The notes beneath the pieces are model-generated. The model had not been told where the DNA came from and ran no database searches. It was given only the letters and a program-made list of their open reading frames with translations. The translations under genes and the position numbers were made by a program. Positions 9,609 through 18,483 of a stretch of DNA of 64,000 nt are shown here, one piece after another; within the stretch, counting starts at the first letter, position 1, and each line of letters opens with the position of its first letter. Where the stretch lies: the NCBI RefSeq assembly GCF_030159055.1, contig NZ_BQXQ01000010.1:1-64000 (forward strand), in the 5' to 3' direction. The DNA comes from Acidovorax sp. SUPP3334. Lineage in GTDB: Bacteria; Pseudomonadota; Gammaproteobacteria; Burkholderiales; Burkholderiaceae_C.

Positions 9609-11408
9609 ATGAGCACCGCTGCCGCCCCCCCCGCCGATCCGAAGCCCACGTCCCCCGCGTACACCGGGCCGCTGGAGTGGCGGCGGCTGGTGGACTGGCT
9701 GCGTGCCGATGGCGTGATCTCGGCCGAGGAGGCCGCCCGCACCATCGCGCGCTGCTCGCAGGCCGAAAGCCGCCAGCACCCGCTGGTGCGCCTGGCCAAC
9801 GTGGCCATGGCCCGCGCGAGCGACGGCCGCCCGCTCGACGCCGAGCTGCTCACCCAGTACCTGGCGCAGCGCAGCGGCCTGGGCTACCTGCGCATCGACC
9901 CGCTCAAGGTGGACGTGGGCCGCGTGGCCGACACCATGAGCGCCAGCTACGCCGAGCGGCACAAGGTGCTGCCGGTGCAGGTCACGCCCAAGGAAGTGGT
10001 GATCGCCACGGCCGAGCCCTTCATCGACGACTGGGTGGCCGAGGTGGAGCGCCAGGCGCGCCGCACCGTGCGCCGCGTGGTGGCCAATCCGCAGGACATC
10101 CAGCGCTTCACCGCCGAGTTCTTCGCGCTGGCCAAGTCGGTGCGCGCCGCGCAGAAGGCGGGCGGGGCGTCGGCGGGCAACAGCTTCGAGCAGCTGGTGG
10201 AGCTGGGCAAGAGCAACAAGCAGCTCGATGCCAACGACCAGGGCGTGGTCAAGGTGGTGGACTGGCTGTGGCAGTACGCCTTCGACCAGCGCGCGAGCGA
10301 CATCCACCTGGAGCCGCGCCGCGAGCAGGGCGTGATCCGCTTTCGCATCGATGGCGTGCTGCACCCGGTCTATCAGATGCCCATGGGCGTGCTCAACGCC
10401 ATGGTGGCCCGCGTGAAGCTGCTAGGCCGCATGGACGTGGTGGAGCGCCGCCGCCCGCAGGACGGCCGCATCAAGACCCGCAACCCGCGCGGCGACGAGG
10501 TGGAAATGCGCCTGTCCACCCTGCCCACGGCCTTCGGCGAAAAGATGGTGATGCGCATCTTCGACCCCGACAACGCGGTCAAGGACCTGGACGCGCTGGG
10601 CTTCTCGCAGCACGACGCCACCCGCTGGGAGGCGCTGGTCAAGCGCCCGCACGGCATCATCCTGGTGACCGGGCCCACGGGCTCGGGCAAGACCACGACG
10701 CTGTACTCCACCTTGAAGCGCGTGGCGACCGAAGAGGTCAACGTGAGCACGGTGGAAGACCCGATCGAAATGATCGAGCCCAGCTTCAACCAGACGCAGG
10801 TGCAGCCGCAGCTCGACTTCAACTTCGCCGAAGGCCTGCGCGCGCTCATGCGCCAGGACCCGGACATCATCATGGTCGGCGAAATCCGCGACCTCGCCAC
10901 CGCCGACATGGCCGTGCAGGCCGCGCTCACGGGCCACCTCGTGTTCAGCACGCTGCACACCAACGACGCGCCCAGCGCCGTCACCCGGCTCATGGAGCTG
11001 GGCGTGCCGCCCTACCTCATCAACGCCACGCTGCTCGGCATCCTGGCCCAGCGGCTGGTGCGCACGCTGTGCAAGCAGTGCCGGCAGAAAGACGAGGCAT
11101 CGTCCGCCGAGGCGCTGGCCGAAGTGGTCAAGCCCTGGAAGCTCAATGGCGGCTATCAGGCCTACAAGCCCGTGGGCTGCGTGGACTGCCGCATGACGGG
11201 CTTTCACGGCCGCATGGGCCTGTACGAATTGCTCACCGTGAGCGAGGCGCTCAAGGACCGCATCAACCAGGCCCCCTCCATCGACATGCTGCGCCGCCAG
11301 GCCGTGCAGGACGGCATGCGCCCCCTGCGCCTGGCCGGTGCGCTGCGCGTGGCCGAAGGCACCACCACGCTCGAAGAAGTGATCGCGGCCACACCGCCGC
11401 TGGAGTGA
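9609..11408 (+). CDS. GspE/PilB-type secretion or pilus ATPase
   Basis: A 599-residue hexameric assembly ATPase. Domains in order: a Pro-rich start, an N-terminal MshE/GspE-N domain (residues about 20-190), and the T2SE ATPase domain with Walker A GPTGSGKTTT, an Asp box, Walker B IIMVGEIRD and a His box. Near the C terminus two Cys pairs (CKQC and CVDC) form the zinc module. It is not inside a gsp or pil cluster, so whether it drives type II secretion or a pilus-like machine is open. A GAGG site precedes the ATG. It is followed by the unrelated tctBA genes. Confidence 0.88.
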   Translation: MSTAAAPPADPKPTSPAYTGPLEWRRLVDWLRADGVISAEEAARTIARCSQAESRQHPLVRLANVAMARASDGRPLDAELLTQYLAQRSGLGYLRIDPLKVDVGRVADTMSASYAERHKVLPVQVTPKEVVIATAEPFIDDWVAEVERQARRTVRRVVANPQDIQRFTAEFFALAKSVRAAQKAGGASAGNSFEQLVELGKSNKQLDANDQGVVKVVDWLWQYAFDQRASDIHLEPRREQGVIRFRIDGVLHPVYQMPMGVLNAMVARVKLLGRMDVVERRRPQDGRIKTRNPRGDEVEMRLSTLPTAFGEKMVMRIFDPDNAVKDLDALGFSQHDATRWEALVKRPHGIILVTGPTGSGKTTTLYSTLKRVATEEVNVSTVEDPIEMIEPSFNQTQVQPQLDFNFAEGLRALMRQDPDIIMVGEIRDLATADMAVQAALTGHLVFSTLHTNDAPSAVTRLMELGVPPYLINATLLGILAQRLVRTLCKQCRQKDEASSAEALAEVVKPWKLNGGYQAYKPVGCVDCRMTGFHGRMGLYELLTVSEALKDRINQAPSIDMLRRQAVQDGMRPLRLAGALRVAEGTTTLEEVIAATPPLE

Positions 11409-11571
11409 TCCCGGGGCCTTCGCGGCCCGCCTGAAAACAGGTCGAAAACGTCTCTTTCACAAGGCGCCACCCTGCTGTTTTCCCTAGGCGCTGGATAGGT
11501 GGAATCCACATAAATCCCTGGCGGACCGGACTGCACAATCGCCCGTCAAGTTCTTGTAAGGAGACGTTTTC

Positions 11572-12060
11572 GTGAAAATCAAGAGCCAGAAAGATTTCTT
11601 TTCGGGCCTCATGTTCATGGGGGTGGGTGTGGCCTTCGCGGTCGGCGCCTCCAACTACAACATCGGCAACGGAGCCCGCATGGGCCCCGGTTACTTTCCC
11701 CTCATCCTCGGCATCATCCTCGCCATCCTGGGCGCGGCGATCACGTTCTACGCCACGGTGGTGGAGAGCGTGGACGGCGACAAGATCGGCAAGTGGGCAT
11801 GGAAGCAGCTGTTCTACATCCTGGCCTCGAACTTCGCGTTCGGCGTGCTGCTGGCGGGGCTGCCCTCGTTCGGCGTGCCGGCCATGGGGCTGATCGTCGC
11901 CATCTACGCACTGGTGTTCATCGCCAGCCTCGCGGGTGAGACGTTCAAGGCCAAGGAAGTGTTCGTTCTCGCCACCGTTCTCGCTGTGGGCAGCTACGTG
12001 GCTTTCGTGTGGGCGCTGAAGCTGCAGTTCCCGGTGTGGCCCAGTTTCATTTCGGGTTGA
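11572..12060 (+). CDS. tctB: Tripartite tricarboxylate transporter small subunit
   Basis: A 162-residue protein with four predicted membrane helices and the TctB fold: DFFSGLMFMGVGVAFAVGA at the N terminus followed by a GTARxGPGYFP-type segment (here GARMGPGYFP), the family signature. It starts with GTG, eight bases after AAGGAG. It is the small membrane component of the TTT carboxylate importer. tctA follows 18 bases downstream. The periplasmic binding protein TctC is not in this window; Comamonadaceae often encode many orphan TctC (Bug) proteins elsewhere. Confidence 0.92.
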   Translation: MKIKSQKDFFSGLMFMGVGVAFAVGASNYNIGNGARMGPGYFPLILGIILAILGAAITFYATVVESVDGDKIGKWAWKQLFYILASNFAFGVLLAGLPSFGVPAMGLIVAIYALVFIASLAGETFKAKEVFVLATVLAVGSYVAFVWALKLQFPVWPSFISG

Positions 12061-12078
12061 TCAGGAGCATCGAAAACC

Positions 12079-13590
12079 ATGGAATTGTTTGACAACCTGG
12101 CGATCGGCTTCGGCGTCGCCTTCACGTTTCAGAACCTCATCTACTGCTTCGTCGGCTGCCTGCTGGGCACGCTGATCGGCGTGCTGCCGGGCATCGGCCC
12201 CGTGGCCACCATCGCCATGCTGCTGCCCGCAACCTACGCGCTGCCCCCCGTGGCCGCGCTGATCATGCTGGCTGGCATCTACTACGGTGCGCAATACGGT
12301 GGATCGACCACCGCCATCCTGGTGAACCTGCCGGGCGAGTCATCCTCGGTGGTGACCGTGATCGACGGCTACCAGATGGCGCGCAAGGGACGCGCGGGGC
12401 CCGCGCTGGCAGCCGCCGGCCTGGGCTCGTTCTTCGCCGGTTGCGTGGGCACGCTGATCCTGGCCGCGTTCGCGCCGCCGCTGACCGAAGTCGCCTTCAA
12501 GTTCGGCCCCGCCGAATACTTCTCGCTGATGGTGCTGGGCCTGATCGGCGCCGTGGTGCTGGCTTCGGGCTCGCTGCTCAAGGCCGTGGCCATGATCGTG
12601 CTGGGCCTGCTGCTGGGCCTGGTGGGCACCGACGTGAACTCGGGCGTCGCCCGCTACAGCTTCGACATTCCTGAACTGACCGACGGCATCAACTTCGTCG
12701 TGATCGCCATGGGGGTGTTCGGCTACGGCGAAATCATCGCCAACCTGTCCAAGCCCGAAGACGACCGCGAGGTGTTCACCGCCAAGGTGCAGGGCCTGAT
12801 GCCGACCAAGGAAGACTTCAAGCGCATGATCCCCGCCGTGCTGCGCGGCACGGCGCTCGGCTCGGCACTGGGCATCCTGCCCGGCGGCGGTGCGCTGCTG
12901 GCGGCCTTCGCGGCCTACACGATCGAAAAGAAGACCAAGCTGCAACCTGGCGAAGTCCCGTTCGGCAAGGGCAACATCCGCGGTGTGGCGGCCCCTGAAT
13001 CGGCCAACAACGCCGGTGCGCAGACCTCCTTCATCCCGCTGCTGACGCTGGGCATTCCGCCCAACGCCGTGATGGCGCTGATGGTGGGTGCGATGACCAT
13101 CCACAACATCCAGCCTGGTCCCCAGGTGATGACGAGCAACCCCGAACTCTTCTGGGGCCTGATCGCCTCGATGTGGCTCGGCAACGCGATGCTGATCATC
13201 CTGAACCTGCCGCTGATCGGCCTGTGGATCAAGCTGCTGACCGTGCCCTACCGCTGGCTGTTCCCCTCCATCGTGCTGTTCTGCGCGGTGGGCGTGTACG
13301 GCACGAACAACAACACGTTCGACGTGTGGCTGGTCGGCATCTTCGGCTTCATCGGCTACCTGTTCCACAAGCTGGGCACCGAGCCTGCGCCGTTGCTGCT
13401 CGGGTTCATCCTGGGCCCGATGATGGAAGAGAACCTGCGCCGCGCCCTGCTGCTGTCGCGCGGCGACTGGAGCGTGTTCGTCACGCGCCCCATCTCTGCC
13501 GGCCTGCTGGCTGCCGCCGTGCTGCTGCTCATCATCGTGCTGCTGCCCGCCGTGAAGAACAAGCGCGAGGAAGCCTTCGTCGAGGACTGA
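12079..13590 (+). CDS. tctA: Tripartite tricarboxylate transporter large subunit
   Basis: A 503-residue polytopic membrane protein with about 12 helices. It has the repeated TctA signatures GVLPGIGP near residue 37 and PGGGALLAAF near residue 272, plus ESANNAGAQTSFIPLLTLGIPPNA in the middle, with GIPPNA typical of the family. It forms the permease with TctB and imports a carboxylate such as citrate or a relative using an ion gradient. The ligand cannot be told without the binding protein. A perfect-stem terminator follows 30 bases after the stop. Confidence 0.95.
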   Translation: MELFDNLAIGFGVAFTFQNLIYCFVGCLLGTLIGVLPGIGPVATIAMLLPATYALPPVAALIMLAGIYYGAQYGGSTTAILVNLPGESSSVVTVIDGYQMARKGRAGPALAAAGLGSFFAGCVGTLILAAFAPPLTEVAFKFGPAEYFSLMVLGLIGAVVLASGSLLKAVAMIVLGLLLGLVGTDVNSGVARYSFDIPELTDGINFVVIAMGVFGYGEIIANLSKPEDDREVFTAKVQGLMPTKEDFKRMIPAVLRGTALGSALGILPGGGALLAAFAAYTIEKKTKLQPGEVPFGKGNIRGVAAPESANNAGAQTSFIPLLTLGIPPNAVMALMVGAMTIHNIQPGPQVMTSNPELFWGLIASMWLGNAMLIILNLPLIGLWIKLLTVPYRWLFPSIVLFCAVGVYGTNNNTFDVWLVGIFGFIGYLFHKLGTEPAPLLLGFILGPMMEENLRRALLLSRGDWSVFVTRPISAGLLAAAVLLLIIVLLPAVKNKREEAFVED

Positions 13591-13620
13591 CGCCCGGTTG
13601 GGTACCCCTTCACGATTGAG

Positions 13621-13651
13621 AAAAACGGCACCTTCGGGTGCCGTTTTTCTT
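13621..13651 (+). terminator. Rho-independent terminator after tctBA
   Basis: A perfect 12-base-pair stem (13621-13632 with 13637-13648) closes a TTCG tetraloop and ends in a run of T. Because the stem begins with A5 it also works for the convergent minus-strand gene ending at 13680. Confidence 0.95.
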
Positions 13652-13679
13652 GGGACTGGTGGGTAGGGGCGCTGGAGGC

Positions 13680-14084
13680 TCAGGGCATGATTTCGGCATC
13701 GGTCAGCGGTGGGCAGTCAGCGCACTCTGGCGGAATGTTCTCGAACACCACATCGCGCCCTACACGCACCTTGTTCATGGGTGGGTTGAGATACCAATAC
13801 AGCTGGCCGTTGATCCAGAGGTCTACGACATCGCTTTCCCCGAGCAGAGTTTCGGGCGCGATCCGATACAGGCGCACGAAAGACGGCATCTTGAAATCAG
13901 GGTGAATAAGGCTCTGCAGCAACGAGGCTTCGTAGTATTCCAATCGATAGACGTTGCGTGGGCTGATCGCAGTGTGGAACAGTTTGGGTTGGGAGCCGTA
14001 CCAAAGCCCGAAACCCAACGGAACGATCAAAAGCCAGAGCCATTTTTTTCGGTATTTCCAGGTCATTGGCTTTCCAGTCACCAT
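13680..14084 (-). CDS. Small single-pass membrane protein, module A partner
   Basis: A 134-residue protein of unknown function. One N-terminal membrane helix (KKWLWLLIVPLGFGLWYG, about residues 13-30) is followed by a soluble domain of about 100 residues, probably periplasmic. It is a paralog of the proteins at 61478 and 61900 and of the relic at 41900. Shared marks are SPRNVYRLEYY, LLGESDVVDLW and VGRDVVFENIPPECADC. The ATG at 14084 overlaps the stop of the upstream DUF6402-like gene (ATGGTGA), so the two are translationally coupled. I infer an immunity or partner protein for that gene. Its third-base use is less GC-biased than the neighbours, suggesting transfer. Confidence 0.8.
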   Translation of the reverse strand: MVTGKPMTWKYRKKWLWLLIVPLGFGLWYGSQPKLFHTAISPRNVYRLEYYEASLLQSLIHPDFKMPSFVRLYRIAPETLLGESDVVDLWINGQLYWYLNPPMNKVRVGRDVVFENIPPECADCPPLTDAEIMP

Positions 14085-14971
14085 GAAATTTTTTGCGGGA
14101 ATGGTAGCTGCACCCGACGCACGTCCGACAACACCATGAAGTCGCCTCCCTTTTGGTGCTTGGCCCGCCAATCGCGAAAGTCCTTGTTCTGAACGACGTA
14201 CTTGTAGCCCTGAACGACAGCAGGGGATTCGTCCACCAGCACTTCTCCGAGCGGCACGCTCCACTGGGTACGAACGCCGCATTCCACGCCATTGAAGCCC
14301 CAGCAGCCCAGAGGCTGTGAAATGAAAGATTGGCCATCGTTGAAATCGTATGCATCGCGCAGATAAAAGCCCAGTTCAGTGATTTCGATGGTCGCTTTGT
14401 CCATGCCTTGAGGGGTCACCATTCCAGACGCTGCCACGTTGATCTGCGCTTCGCCCATGGCGCCATAGAAGTCATCCATGGGATCGCTCCATTGGCCGAA
14501 AGCCAGGTAATTCACCTGACAGGTGTCTTCGAGAATTTTGGCGGGCTGGGCTAAGTTGCCGAAACGCCAGCATTGGTGGCTGCGTCCAAGACTTTCCTGT
14601 TTCACACGGTCTTTCAATTGCGCAATTCCTGCCGGGCTCGCCCATTTCGCTTGCAAACGGGCCATTGCAGCCTGCACACGCGCAAAGCCTAAGGCCCACG
14701 CCATGGAGACGGTATTCTCGTCAAGCTGCGTCGAGGGCAAATGACTCAAACGCTGACCTGCCACGCTGCCTTTGACTTGCGGGGTCATCTGGTACGCCGC
14801 ACCGTTGAACCACCGCTCCATCAATGCTGCTGCCACTGGCCACCCCAGCCGAGAGCGCATCACCGAAGGGATGTCCCTCAACTGGAACAAGCGGGTGGCG
14901 TATTGCGGTGTGTTCTTGCGCCCGAGAATGGACTGCAGGGTTTCCTGCGGTGCCTTCAAAAGATCGACCAT
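14078..14971 (-). CDS. DUF6402-like protein, module A
   Basis: A 297-residue protein with no recognisable catalytic motif. It is clearly homologous over its full length to the protein at 60591: shared blocks are RLFQLRDIPSVMRSRLGWP, AALMERWF, SMAWALGFARV, DDFYGAMGEA, ELGFYLRDAYDFND and GGDFMVLSDV. From memory this family is catalogued as DUF6402 and often lies near type VI secretion genes; I could not check this. There is no signal peptide or membrane helix. I start at 14971 rather than 14983 because GGAGGA sits just ahead and the paralog begins at the same point. Followed by an overlapping small membrane protein gene. Confidence 0.8.
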   Translation of the reverse strand: MVDLLKAPQETLQSILGRKNTPQYATRLFQLRDIPSVMRSRLGWPVAAALMERWFNGAAYQMTPQVKGSVAGQRLSHLPSTQLDENTVSMAWALGFARVQAAMARLQAKWASPAGIAQLKDRVKQESLGRSHQCWRFGNLAQPAKILEDTCQVNYLAFGQWSDPMDDFYGAMGEAQINVAASGMVTPQGMDKATIEITELGFYLRDAYDFNDGQSFISQPLGCWGFNGVECGVRTQWSVPLGEVLVDESPAVVQGYKYVVQNKDFRDWRAKHQKGGDFMVLSDVRRVQLPFPQKISW

Positions 14972-15278
14972 CACTTCCTCCATTTTGTTTTTCAGTCACG
15001 CTGAGACTTGCGTGACCGGGGCGGATTATGGAGAGTAAACGGGCCCAATCCAGCCGCAGTACTGCACGGATAGATTGCAAAATGTAACTTGAAAGCAAAT
15101 CGGTGCTTTCCCTCGCAGGATTGTCTCGCCGCGTTCCTGATGAGGGGCCGACCACCGCCGGTATCGCCAATCGCGGGGCGGGGCGCGCGCAGTGCCGATG
15201 GCCGTTCGTGCGCCCTGCATGCGACACTGAATGCGCACCCCGGCACACGCACCGGGGAATGCCAAACCCGCCGAATCC
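14972..15278. other. Intergenic region between module A and the DMT gene
   Basis: About 300 bases between divergent genes. The first 120 bases are moderately AT-rich and probably hold the module A promoter; the rest is GC-rich. I see no convincing gene, repeat or named operator here. Confidence 0.5.
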
Positions 15279-16280
15279 ATGCAGCAGTCCTCACCCCCCG
15301 ATACCTCCCTTTCCACCGCACCGGCCATCGACGTCTCCGCTGCCGTGCCAGCAGGGCCCGGGCAGCCTTCGCCCGCGCCGAACGCCAGCGTGGCCGCCGG
15401 CATGGCGCTGGCACTGGTGGGCGCCATCGCCTTCAGCGGCAAGGCCATCATCGTGAAGCTGGCATACCGCCATGGCGTGGATGCGGTGACGCTGATCATG
15501 TACCGCATGCTTTTCGCGCTGCCGATCTTCGCGGCCATGGCATGGTGGGCCAGCCGGGGCAAGGCACCGCTGACGCGCCGCGACTGGGCGGGCGTGGCGT
15601 GGCTGGGGTTCACGGGGTACTACCTGGCGAGCTTTCTCGATTTCGCCGGCCTGGCGTACATCAGCGCCGGGCTGGAGCGGCTGATCCTGTATCTCAACCC
15701 GACGCTGGTGGTGCTGCTGGGCTGGGCGCTGTATGGCCGCGGCATCCGCTGGGGCCAGATGCTGGGCATGGCGATCAGCTACTGCGGCGTGGTGCTGGTG
15801 TTCGGGCACGAGGCGGGCCTGCAGGGCGCGTATGTGGCCTGGGGCGTGCTGTTGGTGTTCCTGTCGGCCGTGAGCTATGCGGTCTATCTGGTGTACAGCG
15901 GCGAGATGGTCAAGCGCATCGGCTCGCTGCGCCTGGTGGGCCTGGCGACCACGGTGGCCTGCGTGTGCTGCCTGGTGCAGTTCGTGGTGCTGAGGCCCAT
16001 GTCGGCGGCTGCGGTGGCGCCCGAGGTGCTGTGGCTGTCGCTGCTCAATGCCACGCTGTGCACGGCGGTGCCGGTGCTGCTGGTGATGATGGCGATCGAG
16101 CGCGTCGGCGCGGGCATGGCGGCGCAGGCCGGCATGGTGGGGCCGCTGTCCACCATCCTGATGGGGGTGTGGCTGCTGGACGAGCCCTTTACGCTGTGGG
16201 TGGCGTGCGGCACGGCGCTGGTGCTGGCGGGGATTTTCGTGTTCACCCGCATGGCGGCCCGCAAGCCCGCGGGCCACTGA
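15279..16280 (+). CDS. EamA/DMT-family transporter
   Basis: A 333-residue inner-membrane protein with ten predicted helices in two EamA repeats, the drug/metabolite transporter fold. A 45-residue Pro/Ser/Ala-rich cytoplasmic tail precedes the first helix (GMALALVGAIAFSGKAI). The second repeat begins at about residue 185. It probably exports a small metabolite or amino acid; the substrate is not predictable. I start at the ATG at 15279; the in-frame ATG at 15231 is possible and neither has a clear ribosome site. It is monocistronic, with an SDR gene 230 bases downstream. Confidence 0.85.
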   Translation: MQQSSPPDTSLSTAPAIDVSAAVPAGPGQPSPAPNASVAAGMALALVGAIAFSGKAIIVKLAYRHGVDAVTLIMYRMLFALPIFAAMAWWASRGKAPLTRRDWAGVAWLGFTGYYLASFLDFAGLAYISAGLERLILYLNPTLVVLLGWALYGRGIRWGQMLGMAISYCGVVLVFGHEAGLQGAYVAWGVLLVFLSAVSYAVYLVYSGEMVKRIGSLRLVGLATTVACVCCLVQFVVLRPMSAAAVAPEVLWLSLLNATLCTAVPVLLVMMAIERVGAGMAAQAGMVGPLSTILMGVWLLDEPFTLWVACGTALVLAGIFVFTRMAARKPAGH

Positions 16281-16512
16281 TCGGCTGATCGGCTGGAGGG
16301 GCGGGCGAAGCCGCCGGCCGCCAGTCCTGATGGACGGATCGGATCCCTGCCTGCCTGCGCCTGATGCATCGAGTCGCGCACAAGTCCCCTGGAGCGCGCT
16401 GGAACGCCTGGCTTCGTATCATCGGCCGTCGATCGCAGCCGCGATCCTGCGCGCACGGTCGATCCCTTCGTGATTCGTGATGGGCCGGGCGCACCGGCCG
16501 TGAAAGGAGACT

Positions 16513-17343
16513 ATGGACCTGGGTATCGCCGGTAAATGGGCGCTGGTGTGCGGCGCCAGCAAGGGTCTGGGCTATGGCTGCGCCGAGGCGCTGGTGCGCG
16601 AGGGCGTGAACGTGGTGATCAACGCGCGCAACGCGCAGGCGCTGGAGCAGGCTGCCGCGCAACTGGTGGCGGCGGCCGCGAACGGGTCGGCCACGCTGGC
16701 GCACAAGCATCCGCAGCCCGTGGTGCTGGCCGTGGCGGCCGACATCACCACGCCCGAGGGCCGTGCCGCTGCGCTGTCCGTGGCGGGCGGGCCGGGCGAT
16801 GCTTTCGACATCGTGGTGACCAATGCCGGCGGTCCGCCGCCGGGCGACTTCCGCGACTGGGACCGCGATGCGTGGATCAAGGCGGTCGATGCCAACATGC
16901 TCACGCCGATCGAGCTGATCAAGGCCACGGTGGACGGCATGGCGGCGCGGGGCTTCGGCCGCATCATCAACATCACGTCGAGCGCGGTGAAAGCACCCAT
17001 CGACATCCTGGGCCTGTCCAACGGGGCGCGCAGCGGCCTGACGGGCTTCGTGGCCGGCGCATCGCGCAGCGGCATCGCCGCCAAGGGCGTGACGATCAAC
17101 AACCTGCTGCCCGGCAAGTTCGACACCGACCGGCTGGCGGCGACCATCCAGGCGGCGGTGAAGAAAACCGGCAAGAACGAAGACGACGTTCGCCGCGCCC
17201 AGCAGGCCGCCATTCCGGCCGGCCGATACGGCACGCCGCAGGAGTTCGGGGCCATCTGCGCTTTTCTGTGCAGCGTGCAGGCCGGCTACATGACCGGCCA
17301 GAACGTGCTGGCGGATGGCGGTGCTTTTTCCGGAACGTTCTGA
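16513..17343 (+). CDS. Short-chain dehydrogenase/reductase, divergent active site
   Basis: A 276-residue SDR. The cofactor loop GASKGLG (residues 14-20), NAGG and the C-terminal GGAFSGTF region are clear. The catalytic Tyr-x3-Lys is not present at its usual place: after ITSSAVKAP the sequence reads LGLSNGARSGLTGF, with Asn/Arg where Tyr/Lys are expected. This pattern is found in a subgroup often mislabelled 3-oxoacyl-ACP reductase, so activity on ketones should not be assumed. A strong AAAGGAG site lies seven bases before the ATG. It stands alone. Confidence 0.85.
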   Translation: MDLGIAGKWALVCGASKGLGYGCAEALVREGVNVVINARNAQALEQAAAQLVAAAANGSATLAHKHPQPVVLAVAADITTPEGRAAALSVAGGPGDAFDIVVTNAGGPPPGDFRDWDRDAWIKAVDANMLTPIELIKATVDGMAARGFGRIINITSSAVKAPIDILGLSNGARSGLTGFVAGASRSGIAAKGVTINNLLPGKFDTDRLAATIQAAVKKTGKNEDDVRRAQQAAIPAGRYGTPQEFGAICAFLCSVQAGYMTGQNVLADGGAFSGTF

Positions 17344-17418
17344 GGCGGTGTGACTTGCCCCGGGGCCGGCACCGTGGATTTCGGTGCTGCCCCTTTGACA
17401 AGGCCCGCATGGAACCCG

Positions 17419-17829
17419 TTAACCCGGCGGCTGCGCTTTGGCGGCCCCATCGCGCGGCCGCTGGCGCCGCCGCTCGCGCAGGCGCAGGCCCAGCACCAGG
17501 CTGGCGACGAACACGGTGAGCGCCAGATAGGCCTGCAGGTAGTAGCTCCAGCCTTGTTCGGCATACAGGTAAGGGCCGACGTCTGGGGAGTGGATCTCCA
17601 TCAGCAGCCCGGCGAACCACAGCGCCGGCAGCACCGCCAGCACGGCGCCCAGCCACCGCCGGTGGGCCATGGCGGCCATGCAGATGCCCGAGGCGACCAG
17701 CCCCACGGCCCAGATGAACCAGAGCGACGGCTCCTTGTCGCTGACCTCGGCGAAGGCCAGCCCCGGCACGAGTGCCAGCGCGAGGCCGGTCAGCCGGGCG
17801 GATAGCGGACGGTGAGCGGTATGTAGCAT
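17419..17829 (-). CDS. Membrane protein, probable immunity partner of the DUF2778 enzyme
   Basis: A 136-residue protein with a cleavable-looking or anchoring first helix (LTGLALALVPGLAFA), then three more predicted membrane helices (about residues 38-58, 62-80 and 100-120) and a short Arg-rich tail. It starts inside the last 40 bases of the L,D-transpeptidase-like gene, so the two are coupled. Gene order, overlap and membrane topology match known periplasm-acting effector and immunity pairs. I recognise no domain. Role as immunity protein is inferred from context only. Confidence 0.7.
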   Translation of the reverse strand: MLHTAHRPLSARLTGLALALVPGLAFAEVSDKEPSLWFIWAVGLVASGICMAAMAHRRWLGAVLAVLPALWFAGLLMEIHSPDVGPYLYAEQGWSYYLQAYLALTVFVASLVLGLRLRERRRQRPRDGAAKAQPPG

Positions 17830-18293
17830 TCGGGCAGGCCTCCCAGTTCGCTTTTGAGTTTTTCGACGAACCTGTCGATGTGCACGGTCAGGTCGATGCA
17901 GCCGGCGCTGCCCGGGTTCGCCCCGCCGTGGATGAAGAAGCCGCCCCGGCCATGGGTTTCGGTGCCGGGGTAGGGGTGGATGGTGAGCCGGAAATTGCCC
18001 CAGGCCACGCGCGGCGAGCGGTACAGGTTCTTGAGCCAGTTGTTGGCCCACATCTCGGACGGCTGGATCCAGTAGTCGCCTTCCGGGATCGGCCCGGCGT
18101 TGCGCGCCTTCTGCCATTCGGCGGAGTAGTCGAAGTGGCCGTTCTTGGGTTTTCCGGACACTGCGGGCAGCGCCAGCACGGATTGCGTGCCCGTGGCCCG
18201 CAGGACTTTTCCGTCGAATTGCAGTGCGATTTTCGATTGCAGGCATCCGGGGGCGTGGGGTCGGCTGCGCTCCAGGGCGTAGGGATCGGACAT
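17790..18293 (-). CDS. DUF2778 / Tlde1-like L,D-transpeptidase, candidate T6SS effector
   Basis: A 167-residue protein with the catalytic pattern of L,D-transpeptidase-like DUF2778 enzymes: FFIHGGANPGSAGCIDL near residues 121-137, in which His and Cys would form the active site. An upstream GPIPEGDYWIQPSEM block is also typical. There is no signal peptide, as expected for type VI secretion cargo. Tlde1 effectors of this family cut or exchange peptidoglycan stem peptides in competing bacteria. The next gene is an overlapping membrane protein, likely its immunity protein. No vgrG, PAAR or hcp gene is nearby. It lies between an SDR gene and an orphan ureD. Confidence 0.8.
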   Translation of the reverse strand: MSDPYALERSRPHAPGCLQSKIALQFDGKVLRATGTQSVLALPAVSGKPKNGHFDYSAEWQKARNAGPIPEGDYWIQPSEMWANNWLKNLYRSPRVAWGNFRLTIHPYPGTETHGRGGFFIHGGANPGSAGCIDLTVHIDRFVEKLKSELGGLPECYIPLTVRYPPG

Positions 18294-18483
18294 GGTGAGG
18301 GCAAGGGTTGGGTCGGCGCAAAGGAGGGCCGCCGCAGGCAGGGCGCCCGGGGCGGTTCGTCGCGGCCGGCTGATTCTAGAAGTGGGCTCCGCGCCAGCCG
18401 GTGCGTTTTTGTAATGCAGGGTGACCGGACGTATCGCCCGCCCGGCCGTGCATTGCGTGGTCAGCGCGGCCAGGGCATGGGCG

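Noticed and set aside
12061-13590. tctC gene expected next to tctBA
   Set aside because: No binding-protein gene is found on either side; the region after tctA is a terminator and then module A.
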